NCBI GenBank assembly: GCA_015680685.1
Contig: MNCI01000270.1
Span: forward strand, 1 to 64,000
DNA: 64,000 nt
Direction: 5' to 3'
Origin: Gnetum montanum
Lineage: Eukaryota; Streptophyta; Gnetopsida; Gnetales; Gnetaceae
The notes beneath the pieces were generated by a model. It had not been told where the DNA came from and ran no database searches. It saw nothing but the letters and a program-made list of their open reading frames with translations. The translations under genes were made by a program, and so were the position numbers. Positions 49,261 through 60,879 of the stretch are shown here, in pieces (position 1 is the first letter of the stretch; every line of letters begins with the position of its first letter).

Positions 49261-49429
49261 CCATAAAGATTTTGCACAATTTGGCATAAAGATTTACCAA
49301 CAAGGGCCAAGAATCCATGATATGAGGATTGGTACCACTGGTAGAAAACAAGAGCATCCTAGGCCTACCTTGGTTTTAGAAATCTTGAAGTGAATTTCTA
49401 AGTATTGACATTTTGGTGAATTCTCAGGT

Positions 49430-49570
49430 TTGTCCTTTTTCTTTATTTTTGAAAAAAGTTCCAAATATGTATTAAGAAAAATATATGTACATCAAGGAAA
49501 AAAGGGTTTTTTTGGGGGGGTGGGGGGGTGGGCGTGGGTGGTGCCACAATCTTAAAAGGCCTTAAAACCA
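49430..49570 (-). mobile_element. J-domain-family LINE, 3' tail only
   Basis: The minus strand carries TTGATGTACATATATTTTTC, TTAATACATATTTGGAAC and a T-rich end, preceded by a C-rich run (complement of the G run at 49507-49535), as in the tail of copy c. Confidence 0.55.
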
Positions 49571-50559
49571 CTACCTATTTTATTAGGCCATGCAATAGAC
49601 CATGGATAGAGTTAACTGGCTTGTTGTTGAGCTGCATAGCTATGAATAATATGATTTCAAGTTTAGTTGTTTTGACATTTATATTGCACCTTGGATCTAT
49701 AGTGTTTACTGAGAGATGTCAATCATCATATTGGCATTCTCTTCCTACTAGATCCTTGGGCTGCTGTTAGTGTCATATAATTTTATATATTATGCTAAAG
49801 TCTTTTATGTTGAACTAACTGTTATCTATGCTAGTCTAAGTGCTAGATTGGATTTTTTGTTGAGGCAACATTTCAAGTGCTTTAAGTGTTACCTCTTGTT
49901 TCCTAGACTGGGATGTTATATAAGATGTCCCAAACAAGGCCAGACAACCCACCACAGATGCATCTTGACTCTACCAAGACATCTCACTAGTTAAACTTAG
50001 TCCTGTAGTCAAGATTTCTTATCCTCAAAGTCAAGATGTCTCACAGATCCAAGATGACCCAACAACAACCCTCATAGGCCATCAAGCAACATCTACCACT
50101 CAATCCTTGGACCTTCCTTGGTACCAACATGAACTCAAAGTGCTTGAATCAAGGTCAATGCATGCCCACACATAGGAACATTCAGACAATGACTTAGACA
50201 CTCAAAACTTAGGGGTTGTAACAGTCGATGTCCTCATCATTTTGTCATGAAGATGACAGATGCTATGCCACTATGATCCATAACAGTTATTTCTAGTTTT
50301 GCATTCATTGCACTCCATACTCCACCTAGTCACTTGCTTTTTGTGGCATTCCTTTTGTTCCTTCCTTCTTGGCCATTTCCAAGAAGATGTCTTCTTATGC
50401 AAGATATACCTTTGTTTTGGTTCTCAACAGGCTTTATTGGAGATGGAAGATAGTGCTCCTTGCCTTTACTTGCTCAGGTAATAACTTTTACTATCTGGAA
50501 CATTTTGTATGATGATTAGATCCCAGTTTTTGGATGTTATGTTCATCGTGAAATTTCTA

Positions 50560-51395
50560 GTTTTATCGTAGGGATGCTTTTGTTGATATGAAGTATATGT
50601 AAATTATGAATGACATGATTTAAGAAATACAGGATAATATGCCTTACTGTATGCACTTTATAGATGATACTTTGTTGGTGGATAAATCTAAGGAAATCCC
50701 TGGCTATAAAAATGAAAATATGGAAAACGACCTTAGAATCAAAGGAGTACAATGTGCATTTTCATTAGAAAAGAAAGTAATGAACATTTAAGCAATGCAA
50801 ATACTTGAAATAATTTGTTTAAATGGATGGTAAGATTAACAATGAAGTGACAAAAAAATTGAAGAATAATATATAAAAGGAAGAGAAGCTAGTAGTGTAT
50901 TTTGTGATAAAAAATCTCTACTAGGTTGAAGCAAAAGTTCTACAAAACTATTATCAGACCTACAATTCTTTAGAGTAAAGAATGTTAACCTATCAAAAAC
51001 CATTAGGTTCAACGTGTGCATGTGGTAGAGATGTGAATGTTAACGTGGATGTTAGGTATTACTAAAAATGATCAAACAAATTCATCTCTATTTAGGAAAA
51101 GTTTGAGGGTGGAACTTATAGATGAGAAGATTAAGGAAAGTAGTCTCAAATGGTTTGATCATGTGCTGAGAAGACCCAAGAGAGAGCACCTGTTAGAAGA
51201 GGTTGTTCTACTAAAGTTAAGGAAAAACAATAAAGATGTAGACTAAAACATACTTGGTTTGTAAAAATAAAGAAAAACATCTAAGATTTAGTTATTAATG
51301 TTAATTTGGCCCTTAATAGATGTGAATGATAGAAAGAAATTCATATAGCTGTCCCCATGTAGTTGGAATGAGGCTAGGATGATGATGATGATCAT
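50560..51395 (+). mobile_element. RTE-type LINE, RT C-terminus to 3' end (copy R4)
   Basis: The RT catalytic segment reads MHFIDDTLLVDKSKE (usually FADD), followed by GVQCAFSLEKK, MLTWMLGITKNDQTN, LRVELIDEKIKESSLKWFDH and VLRRPKRE. The end is RKKFI with a GGCTAGGATGATGATGATGA tail. It is broken by stops and shifts. It is the longest RTE piece in the window. Confidence 0.8.
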
Positions 51396-51439
51396 AGAAA
51401 AAAACCCAAATTCAACAATGCTAAACACAGTTGCATGTT

Positions 51440-51905
51440 GCACAAGATTGGTGCTCACCTTCATTGTCAACAAGAAAACCTCGTCAAAGCAAACAATTTG
51501 TTTGCTCTTGAGGGGTGCTTATACAAGGCAAAAAGCTTTTCCCACAACCCCTCAATAGTGTCTTCATCCCTGAAAGTGTACAGGATGTCATCAAATATAC
51601 AAGGCTGCATAAATGACAAAGCCCTTCTATTAAGTAGTCTCCAATTCTTGTTGCTCATTTCAACAGGCTTTTTTGCAAATTCTTCTATTATTAGACCTTG
51701 GCACTACTTTTAATACAAAACATCAGTCATCAAAAGCTTCTAAAGCTGCCAGTTGGAATCTATAAGCTTCAGAATCTTGCCTCCCTCCATCTCATTAAAC
51801 ACTCAACAACGCTTTCCAATCATAAAAGTGTAGATTGTAAAGCTGCAAAATGACCAACAACCCCAGAAATGCTGCAGCCACAGAACATCAAAGCTCTTAA
51901 TACAA
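51440..51905 (-). pseudogene. Copia gag N-terminus relic
   Basis: Downstream of the LTR at 51908 and a primer-binding site (TGTATTAAGAGCTTTGA, complement of 51889-51905), the frame passes LIDSNWQLxKLLMTDVLY. It then runs open as MSNKNWRLLNRRALSFMQPC, IFDDILYTFRDEDTIEGLWE and KLFALYKHPSRANKLFALTR, which is the UBN2 (copia gag) pattern. It is truncated near 51440 next to the RTE tail. Confidence 0.75.
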
Positions 51906-51907
51906 AT

Positions 51908-52421
51908 TGTTGGCAGAATAAGGATTGTTCCAAATTTGTTCTCCTAAATTTGTTAAAATGATATAACAAAAATAATGAAAAGAGAAATAAATCTGTTCAA
52001 GTAAAAAGAAACAAGAATGGATCATTAAGAAAGATGTTACATGGTAGAACATTTCGATCTAAAGGGAGAGCATCACAAGATGGCACAAAGATCTGAATTA
52101 GCTTCAACTGTAAAGAAGAGTTCATGATACAACCACAACCAAATACCAGATAGCATACAATATGTATATTCTGCCATTTCATGGTTTTGTTAAACCCAAG
52201 AAGCCTCACAATCAGTGGATCACATCAACGGCTGACATTGAATGGGATCCTAGGACCCTCTAAAAATCACAATACACAGGCATTATATGTGTTCTTTATT
52301 TTTTTAAAGTCCTCGCCTAAATATAACGTTTTAACCTAATAACGTAAAGCGACTTACGACAATAACACTTTGCACACAAGTCATTTACAATGAAGCTCTA
52401 GCTTCACACTTTACTCCAACA
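51908..52421 (-). repeat. Copia 5' LTR (514 bp)
   Basis: On the minus strand it starts TGTTGGAGTAAAGTGTG at 52421 and ends ATTCTGCCAACA at 51908, with perfect 6-bp inverted termini (TGTTGG/CCAACA). A primer-binding site and gag follow. The 3' LTR is absent. Confidence 0.75.
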
Positions 52422-52731
52422 CATGCATTGTACTATTTATCATTTTCTAGGCAAAGAAAAGTATAATCACTAATCTCCAATTTCCTCTAGCACTGTCCCT
52501 TCCTGCCTTATGTTTGAAAAAGGTAACATTGCAACTAGCTGCACCATGGGAATAACCATCTACAACTTTTCTACTGATTGGCCCCTTTCCAGAGAGCTAG
52601 TTACATAAGAATAGTGAAACGGTAGTATATAACTTAAACCAATCACATCAAAAAAAAAATGAAAAATGAAAAATGTAACGTAAGTAAATGATTGAAATAT
52701 GCATGTAAGGAAAGAGATATTAAATGATTAC

Positions 52732-52846
52732 CTGTTGATCGGAGGTAGAATAAAATACATGAACCATGTAGCACAACAAATTTCTGGACCCAATCGTTGA
52801 CATCTGTATCATCAATTGGAGGTTCACCTGGTAAAGCCAACCAGCG
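52732..52846 (-). CDS. PH-like domain protein, third-last exon
   Basis: After the acceptor ACATTTTACAG the exon encodes RWLALPGEPPIDDTDVNDW, VQKFVVLHGSCILFYLRST and ends with the G of a split Asp codon. VQKFVVL...ILFYL is the first-strand pattern of a PH domain. Together the three exons give about 109 codons: strands, then VRFEC, then a final helix with an invariant Trp, then stop, so the PH-like domain is the C-terminus of the protein. Such domains bind phosphoinositides or proteins at membranes. The upstream exons are not found in the window, and I cannot name the gene. No stop or frameshift is seen. Confidence 0.8.
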
Positions 52847-53675
52847 CTGTAAAATGTACATCAGGTAAAAGACATATCAAAAGAGTACTCAGGCATGCAA
52901 CTCGTAGAATTAACAAAGAATTCTTATAGAACAAAAAAAGAAAAAAAAGAAAAAAAGAAAGTTATGCTTTATTACTGTTCTAGTGTACAAATAACCTGCC
53001 AGCGTTGCAGATCTCAAAAGCTCATCAAGATGCTCCAACCTGATAGAAACAAGAACACCAATTTGCGTGAAGTCTCTCAAAGTTATGTGGTATAGAGCAT
53101 TAAGATAACCAAACTAGTGAAAAAAGGCTTTAGAGATGGCAAGGTTGCTTTGAAGTGGAAAATGAAACTGGCAGAACATGGAATTGCTTTAAAGTGCATA
53201 TCTATGTTTGACAGTTTTAGTGGGTGGATCACATTTTCTGGTTACCAGGAAAAATCCCTGATCTTAAAATAGCCTATAAAGAGGTGCTTCTTCTCTCCAT
53301 CGTGTCACAAAATATGCACAGTTTAGCCACAGAAAAATAACAAGAAAATGTCATGATAGCACAACAAATATAAACAGTAATCAGAGAATAAACTTGAAAT
53401 TTTCTTGATAATATCCAATTGCTCAGAGACAAAATTTTGACAATTGTGCTACACTTAATTATGATTTTACTCAGTTTATGGCCAAATTGCATGAATAGGT
53501 CAGAAACCACATGTCTAAAAGGCATTCATGCCTCCCTTACGCATTCATGCCTTTGCTAACCTCATGCCTCCNTGAAATTGAAAAGAAAAATGCCAGATAT
53601 GCTTCTGTGAAGAATAAGGGAAGAGAGATCATACCTTTTTTATATTTTCTTTCCTTCTTTTTTTTCTTTTTTTGA
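52847..53675. other. Upstream intron sequence of the PH-like gene
   Basis: AT-rich sequence with a poly-pyrimidine stretch on the minus strand (52935-52965). No exon with matching phase was found. There is an isolated N at 53572 next to repeated CATTCATGCCT words. Confidence 0.4.
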
Positions 53676-53679
53676 GAAA

Positions 53680-56600
53680 TGATCAGGCAAATTATATTAC
53701 AGGAAGCAAGTTACATGCAAGAATGGGCAGGGGTGAGAAACCCCCAATGCAACAAAACAAGAACCCAGTGGGGAAGGAAAACCCCTGCAACAACACCCAC
53801 AAGGAAGGGGAAAGACTAGACCTGACCCTATCAGTAAGAGAACCATTGATGGCTGCAACATGTGTCCCTCATGGCACTCAAAACCGCCAACCAAAAAACA
53901 GCAAAACCTAATATAAACACCTTTTGAGAAATGACAAAAATGTCAATTCATAGGGGGAATGGCAGCCTCTTGTAGGTATAGTGGGGCATCTACTATCCAT
54001 GCACCCTGTCAACAATCTCATGCTCCTCCTCAAATAGCATAAACCCTACAGTCTCCTAAAAAATTTTGAACCTTTCCTCATGTTCGCCTTGCACCTGTTT
54101 TGCCATCTAGCACACCTTGTCAAGATGAAGAGTGCATGATGTTTGTCCGATGTACTTCTGAAGGTTGTCCCATAGAGTATCTATGTTATGCCCATCACAA
54201 CATCTAGGCATCTGCCCTCTTTGAACCACATCCTGGCATTCAAGGTGAGTGTCTTATATTGGAGCTTCCTCATATTTTCATCTTCCAGGAGCTCCTTCAC
54301 CCATCTAAACAACTCCTACTGCTCCTACTCCTACTCCTCCTTTTGCAACTGCTTTCTAATCCCCCGCACAACACCCCACCCCCAAAGAAAAAAAAAAAGA
54401 CGATGAAGACATTGCCATGTGTGCCCTCCCCCTTCTTGCATACAGCCTAGTAAATAGTGCAACAGCCAACCACTTGGAACATATGGCCATACAACTGGCC
54501 TAGCCACCTGCCAAAAGGCAAAAACCAAGTCGAAGCACCACCCCCATCAAGGTTGCTGAAGCACTGTGAGAAAAAACTGCAAAAGATTAATTCGTCTCCC
54601 CAACTGCAAGCATCACATGAACATGAAATGCACCTCTTGCAACTTCAAACTGTTCCCAAACTAAATGAAGAAGCACTCCACCAACTCTGTCACCTCTTAC
54701 TAGATGGATGACAAACATAAACGAGGATCCTGCCCACTAGAGGTCCTAGAGATGCTCCCTAAGAAGAATGGCACAACATCTTGTAGCCCCATGATGGTGA
54801 GCAAAATCACCTCCCCCATTGCCCAAATGATATTCCTGACAAGCTGGTTGACTTTGTCAACCAACCCATTGTGGTGCGGCCACCACTGAGGCCACTCACC
54901 TCACCATACTTGCAAGGATTGTGGTGGCCAACGGCACTTCCCCTTTACTAGACAGAAATCATGACATCCAATGTTTGATCTTAGCCTGCATTCTATGAAT
55001 AATGCAAGACCAAGTAATTGACCATTGCCAAGCAAACATTGGAACCCCCAAAAATGCTTCCTCCTTACCCCTTTGTCCCATTCCTAGTACTTGAGGATCC
55101 CTCTTTTCATAACTAAGACAATGTGGATAAAATGGACAGCTAACGTGCCCCAATTGATGCTGAGACCCACCTCCCTACTCATCTTGTTCAATACCTTCTT
55201 GATATTTGACACTTGCAGCATTGTAGCTTTTGTCACCAAGATGGTGTTGTTTGCATAATGATTAGTGATACACATGATGCCCTCCATCCTATAGTACATG
55301 GTCATGGTGTCCAGGACCAAGATAAATAAAAGGGAACATAATGGATCCCCTTGACGCAAGCCCCTTTGTAGGGAGGAGAACCCCCACAACTACTCATTGA
55401 TATCAAATGAGAAGGCTCTAGTTTACTATATCTACAAACATAAGTTTACAAACCTAGGATGGAACCCCTTGCAGAGCATTATCTAACCAAGGGAGGTCCA
55501 ATCAATTGTGTCATATGCTTGCACAATATCCAAATTAAGGAACATACCTAGGAATTCCACCCTCAATGTAGAGTGCATGAGCTCATGAAGAAGTCAGATT
55601 TCATCTCGGATGCACCTCCCCTCAACAAACTGCACCTAATAGTTCCCAATCAACAACGACATCAATAGCTGCAAATGTCTCACCAAGACTTTGGAAAAGA
55701 TACTAAGCAAGGATTTGCACACCCCAATAGGCTGAAAATCCATAGGTCTCACTAGAGTCAAGACCTTGGGCAACAAGAAAACCCTAGAACAATTGATTTT
55801 TTTTTGACTTGACCCCAATGCAACATGACATTGAATGCATCCACTAGGTTATCCCCAATGTCCTCAAAAAACTTGTTAAAGAATTCAATAGGAAAACCAT
55901 TCAAGCCTGAAGCCTTCCCCACTTTCATAGTGTACATTGCTTCAAGAATCTCAACCCTTGTGATGTGTTGTAGTAGTCTTTGGTTATCCATTTGTGTAAA
56001 CACCCTCTAAATCAACACTGTAATGGGGGAGGTGTCTCCCCTTTTCCATATCCTTTCCTAGAATTGCTAAATGCACTAGGCAATCTATCTTGGGTTTGTA
56101 ATGCATGTTTCACCATCAAATAGCACCTCAATGTTTTTGGCCCTCTTGATGACATTGGCCGACACAAAGAGAACTTCATATTACGGTCACCTTCTCTAAA
56201 CCATCAAACCATAGAACATTCCTACCAATAAATCTCCTCCTCCATCGAGAGCCTTTGAAGATCCTAAAGGATGAAACATTCCTCACTCTACAAAACCTTT
56301 TCCTCTTCTTGCAATTGTTGTATCATCTACAGTTTCGAAGTCCATTTGTACTTGAGAGACTTACCTATCATGCTTGGCTTATGCTCTAAATCCTTGTTTG
56401 ACCTATTGAAGATTCCCTCTAAGAAACTTCCTCAAGTCATGACTACTGTAGTACACCAACCACACCTCCTATAACAATTGTTTTAGCCAAGGTTTCCCCA
56501 ACTAGGATTGCTCAAAACAAATGCCTTGGTAGCCTATGTCTCAAGGATGGTGTACCTTATAGTGCAAACCAATGGCCTATGATTGGAGGCCCTTTGTTCT

Positions 56601-57230
56601 AGGGCAATGACCTTGATGCATTTGTCCATGACTATCTTAGTACTAATCCATACTTTGTCAATCTTAGACATGACATGATCATGCCCCCTTTTGTTGTTGG
56701 TCCATGTAAACTAGCAACCCAGAATATCCATGTCCACCAACTTGAAATCATTGAAAAATCTAGGGAAGTGTGATCCCCCATGAGGCTCCACAACTCCTTT
56801 TCTAGCTCTTCCCCACTCATAGAGCCTCTAGTTGAAAACCCTTGCTAGGATCCAAGCTTTGTGATTGCTCACCTCCAGTACAATAACTAGAAGCTCTTTA
56901 CGCCAATCATCCTAGGTTTATGGACCATAAATGTTTATTAGTCAAATCCCCATATCAACGAAAAACAAAGTCAAGCCCCAATCAAAGACATATATCCACT
57001 CTACATTATATTTGGAATAATGGCCAACATCCCCACATGACCTCTACAATCCACAAAGAATGAATACAAACTAGGCCAGTTTAACGAATGCCTTTGCGTA
57101 TGTTGGAGCTTAGTCTCCTACAAGCAAACAATATTACAATCTTCTCTCCTTATGAGTTTTTTTTACAGCATTTTGCTTGTATGGGGTATATTGTCCCCTG
57201 CAATTCCATGAGAAAAGCTTCACGGTCTAC
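53680..57230 (-). mobile_element. J-domain-family LINE, copy f, with internal deletion
   Basis: The minus-strand order is ORF2 start (VKLFSWNCRGQYTPYKQNAV near 57215), end of endonuclease (56800-56550), EN-RT linker (EEEIYW, WFREGDRN near 56200), RT (56010-55080), linker module (54880-54480), coiled coil (54370-54270), J-like domain (about 54215-53980) and a 3' tail near 53690. The zf-RVT region is missing, so the RT thumb joins the linker module directly. Confidence 0.83.
53980..57216 (-). pseudogene. LINE ORF2 relic (copy f)
   Basis: The endonuclease end shows VDMDILGC, FTWTNNKRGHDHVMSKID and SNHRPLVCTI (the SDHxP motif). RT shows ILEAMYTMKVGKASGLNGFP, IEFFNKFFEDIGDNLVDAFN, SLQRGLRQGDPLCSLLFILV and, at the catalytic box, NHYANNTILVT (both Asp changed to Asn). 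Then VSCPFYPHC and FLGVPMFAW. Linker: LKLQEVHFMFM, VFAFWQVARPVV. The J-like domain has LHLDKVC in the HPD position, then HEERFKIF and EEEHEIVDRVH. Many frameshifts. Confidence 0.8.
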
Positions 57231-57529
57231 CAATAGACCTTTTATTGTAGACCATCTTGAGGGTCCCCTAAGTTCCTAACTCCAAATCTTGAGTTGTTTA
57301 CTTGATCTTGGTCTATTGGAGACTCGATCAGCCTATTTTCCTGGTTTCAAGCTGCACTTTGAATTTGGCCTCTTGATCTTTAAGAATTTGTCTCTTCGCC
57401 AATGGGAAGACAGGAACAATAGAACCCCAGGAAGGGGTCACACACAACTCCTATGTGAACACCACCCCCATGGAACCCTCCATAGAAGCAAAGGAACCAT
57501 CGGCAACTTGGACCTCCCCACCCATAGGG

Positions 57530-57590
57530 CAGGCCGCCCTAGCATCCTCTTCATTGCAATTAGTCTACAACAACACTTCCACCACCACCC
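57530..57590. repeat. 60-bp segment repeated at 58302-58362
   Basis: GCCGCCCTAGCATCCTCTTC followed by ATTGCAATTAGTCTACAACA and ACACTTCCACCACCACC is found again 771 bp downstream at 58302. The SINE copy B and the 153-bp duplication lie between. Confidence 0.85.
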
Positions 57591-57645
57591 CACCCCTCTC
57601 TCTCTTGTAGGGCAAGATGCCAAAGACCTCCAGGCTTTGGAGGGC

Positions 57646-57951
57646 CATAAACTTATTGCTAGCACCTCTCCCACCAAAATCTTTCTTCAACACACTTGAA
57701 AGAACAAGCCCAAACACAAAAGACCTTGGCAAGCTAAGGATGCCAAGGAAGACTTGACCCTTTTAAGAACTATGTTTGGCTGAAAATCAAGAAGCAAACA
57801 TAAACTTATTGCTAGCACCTCTCCCACCAAAATCTTTCTTCAACGCACTTGAAAGAACAAGCCCAAACACAAAAGACCTTGGCAAGCTAAGGATGCCAAG
57901 GAAGACTTGACCCTATTAAGAACTATGTTTGGCTGCAAATCAAGAAGCAAA
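57646..57951. repeat. 153-bp tandem duplication, about 97 percent identical
   Basis: The segment starting CATAAACTTATTGCTAGCAC at 57646 is repeated from 57799 with only about four differences. It reads through ACTTGAAAGAACAAGCCCAA and GACCTTGGCAAGCTAAGGAT. It is recent compared with the surrounding relics. Confidence 0.9.
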
Positions 57952-57980
57952 TATTTAAAAATGTAGGTGAAGGCTAAAAT

Positions 57981-58166
57981 CAATAACCATGCTTAGTGGT
58001 AAGAGTCTTAGCTTGGTACCCTATGTCACAAGTTCAATTCCACTCAGCAGCACTAAGTTATAAATTTTATTCAAAATAATTGATAAAAGAAATTCTAAAA
58101 CTGGTCTAATAGATCCAAGGGATCTCAATGGACGTAAAATAATATTTCAATCTTCGTTTCAATATT
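57981..58166 (+). mobile_element. tRNA-derived SINE, copy B
   Basis: CTTAGTGGTAAGAGTCTTAG (A-box-like) and CACAAGTTCAATTCCAC (B box, close to GGTTCRANNCC) are followed by GCAGCACTAAGTTATAAATT, AGATCCAAGGGATCTCAATG and TTTCGTTTCAATATT. It is the same family as 46861-47040, and the better preserved copy. Confidence 0.8.
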
Positions 58167-58587
58167 ACAAATTTGCCACAATTTCATGAAGATGCAAATA
58201 ATGTGGAAGTTTAAAAGAGTGTTGAAGAATTAAAGAAAAGTAGTAACGACCCAAAGATCAACCAAGGAAAGCCATCATCCTAGAAGAAAGATCAAGCAAG
58301 CAAGCCGCCCTAGCATCCTCTTCATTGCAATTAGTCTACAACAACACTTCCACCACCACCACCCCATGTGCCGCCTCCCCCTCCTTTTTTTAGAGCAAGA
58401 TGACAATTGTGAAGATACAGTTTTCCTTTGTTGTAAGCAAATTTCAAGCTAGCTAGAAGGTTGTTATGAACTCATTAAGCTTTCATTAGCTTTGTGAACA
58501 AATCAATAGGATAAATCCCAAAAAAATCATTTTCAAAAAACTGAAACTTTGCTGCATGTGCATCATCAACAATTTCAAGGTTTTGAG

Positions 58588-59466
58588 ATGGCGAGAGTAG
58601 GTGTGGGAGAGGGAGTGGGTGCCAGTGCGGGTGTGGGTGCCAACAAGGGCATCGAAGAGGGAGATGGTGGAGTGGCAAACCCACATCCTATGGTGAGCAG
58701 GGTGGGGTTGGTTGTTGGTGGGGCCGGTGGGGAGGACAGGAGTGTAGGTGCAACATTTCTAGGGGCAAGCTAGCAGTCAAGTGACAAGGGCAGTGAAGCT
58801 TGTTCCCGGATGGAGGGCTCCATGCATCTTTAGGTTCATGGGAAGCCCTACAAGGAGGTTTAGATGATGGAGAGGAGCTTGATTGGCAAGTTTGTGTTGT
58901 CGGGGGCCTACCCTAAGTTGGACCTAATTCAAAAATGGACTTTTGAAACTTGGGGTTTGGGGGAGCTTGAGACACGAAGTCTCTCAAAGGAGCTCCTTCT
59001 TTTTGTTTTCCAGTCGGTGGAGGACCACGACAAGGCCTTGTTAGGGGAGCCATGGTTTTACCAAGCACAAGGGCTAGCACTGACACCATGGTGCCCTAGG
59101 GCTTATTAGGATATAGACTTGTTTTCTAAGGCACTTGTGTGGATTTCCATCTTAGATATTCCTTGGGAGATGTGGATGCATGAGTTCCTAAAAACACTTG
59201 TCGGGTTCTTTGGTGAGTTTATTTATTTTGACAACTTTACTGGCTCCATGGAGCAGATGGGCTTTGCTAGATTTTGTGTGTGGAGATCCCTCTCTTCCAA
59301 ATATTTGATGAAGGAGATCATCTTAGAACTTCCATTGAGAGATGCAAAGATCCAAGTGGAATATAAAAATCTGTCCAATGATAAAACAAGATCTACACCA
59401 CCAAACACAGGCTGCTCCACATTGCAGCCACTTGCAGATTTAGGGGCAAATGCACCACCTAAATAG
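58588..59466 (+). pseudogene. LINE ORF1 (DUF4283-like)
   Basis: From GAGATGG at 58588 the protein starts with a Gly/Val-rich segment (MARVGVGEGVGASAGVGA). From about 58864 it shows the DUF4283-like pattern of plant L1 ORF1: SLIGKFVLSGAYPKLDLIQK, ELLLFVFQSVEDHDKALLGE, PWFYQAQGL, ALVWISILDIPWEMWMHEFL, LVGFFGEFIYFDNFT and ARFCVWRSL. This protein class binds the element RNA. The CCHC knuckle that often follows is not seen. Three in-frame stops lie in the first 95 codons and one TAG at about 59108; otherwise it is open. It may extend out of frame to 60014. Confidence 0.75.
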
Positions 59467-60054
59467 ATTGTAGAATGATGGGTATGCGTGGGGCATCATG
59501 GATGTCCGATGGTGGCACCTCTAAAGAAGACTATAGAAGAACAACAATAAAAAGTACTCAAGGCCTTTGAAGATTTGCAACTATATGTTACAATAAGCAT
59601 TTTCATGAAACACTAAGTCCCTACAACACAAAACTGTGAAACATTGAGGGCAAAACCGTTGGGAGATTCCCCCAGTGGCAAAGGTGGCTAATAACCTAGC
59701 ACCAATGCTGGCACTAGTGGAGTTAGCCTATGGACCGATCTTGGTCAAGGGGCAATCCTTGCAGGGGAAGGGATCCTTCCAACTCCTTGATCCCTTCCTC
59801 GACGAGAAGGGGTGTGGAGCTCACCCCATTAGGTGATTGGGTGTCGATAGTCAGGGAAGCGTTGATGCCCAGAATGTCAAAAGTCTCTAATCCAATGGCA
59901 AGGGAACCTAGAAATTTTCCCCTATCACCGAGCTCAGGGAAGATGGGTAGGCCTCCTACACCACTCACTCACGCAAGAAAACATAGATGGATATTGATTT
60001 GGGGTTGTAGCTGACCTTGAAAGAGGTCTATAAAAAATGGTCCATGGGTAAGCC

Positions 60055-60735
60055 ATGAAAATTCTCTCCTGGAACTGTAGAGCATAGGGTACGGCCTACA
60101 AAAGAATACCCTAAAAGAGATTGCTAGAAGTGAAGATTATGATGTGATCTATCTCCAATAGACAAAGTTGTAGCTGGCCGAATTCCATCATTTGAGGTGG
60201 GAAGGCTGGCATACGCAGTTGGTGGCTTGTCAGAGCTAGGCAGGGGGATTAGTGATTTTGTCAAAAATCACTTTTAACCTACTGGACTCTTTTGTGCGGA
60301 ATATAACAATTCATATTTCTTCGACTGGGCTTTGGGTTACCAATTTCTATGGGACCCAAGTGTGGCAGGCCAGGTTGTAGGAGTTAAGCAGGGTGGCAAC
60401 GTTGATGCCTAACACTGGCCGATGCGTCATTGTTAGTGACTTCAATCAACGCCTACATCCATGGGAGAAATTAAGGGAAGACAGTAGTAGCACCCTTGGG
60501 GCTCAACAATTTCTATGGTTCTTGGAATCATATGTGCTGGTGGATATGGAGATAGAAAATTGCTACTTCACATCGAGTAATAGGAGGCGAGGCAATGATC
60601 GGGTGCTATCTAGGATTGACGAGGTGTTGGAAAGTTCAGAACTTTTCATGTAATTTGACATCCAGGTTTTTGGGAAGGAAAGGCATGCATCATATCATCG
60701 TTCCATTGTCTACCATATGGGAGGTAGAAGATGAG
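60055..60735 (+). pseudogene. LINE ORF2 N-terminus: APE-type endonuclease
   Basis: ATG at 60055 begins MKILSWNCRA, the standard start of plant L1 ORF2 endonuclease, which nicks target DNA for target-primed reverse transcription. Later motifs are CVIVSDFNQRLHPWEKLR (GDFN region), CYFTSSNRRRGNDRVLSRID (FTWxN region) and ASYHRSIV (SDHxP region, Asp replaced by Tyr). Two frame changes and several TAGs occur. It ends at the C21 and T16 homopolymer run (60742-60786). Confidence 0.8.
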
Positions 60736-60879
60736 ACGCCACCCCCCCCCCCCCCCCCCCCCGGGGGTCCTTTTTTTTTTTTTTTTCAATTTGAGCGCTC
60801 CTGGCTCCTCAAGCCATAGCTAAGACCTCTTGTGAAGGAGACATGGGGTGGTTACCCCAATTAGAGAGACCCACAGGAT

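Larger units (their letters stand above)
44645..52731 (-). other. Large intron (8.1 kb) of the PH-like gene
   Basis: The donor is CAACAG followed by GTAATC (52731) and the acceptor ends at 44645. It holds a minus RTE end, a SINE, three J-family LINE 3' pieces, an RTE fragment and a copia gag-LTR relic. 45060-46860 and 47060-47810 contain no recognised feature. Confidence 0.75.

Noticed and set aside
52997-53040. Possible 44-nt exon (LEHLDELLRSATLA) upstream of the PH-like exon on the minus strand
   Set aside because: It has a good acceptor and GT donor, but its open frame ends in phase 1 while the next exon needs phase 0, so splicing would give a stop.
58475-58686. His/Pro-rich minus-strand ORFs
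   Set aside because: They are shadows of the Gly/Val-rich start of LINE ORF1 on the plus strand.
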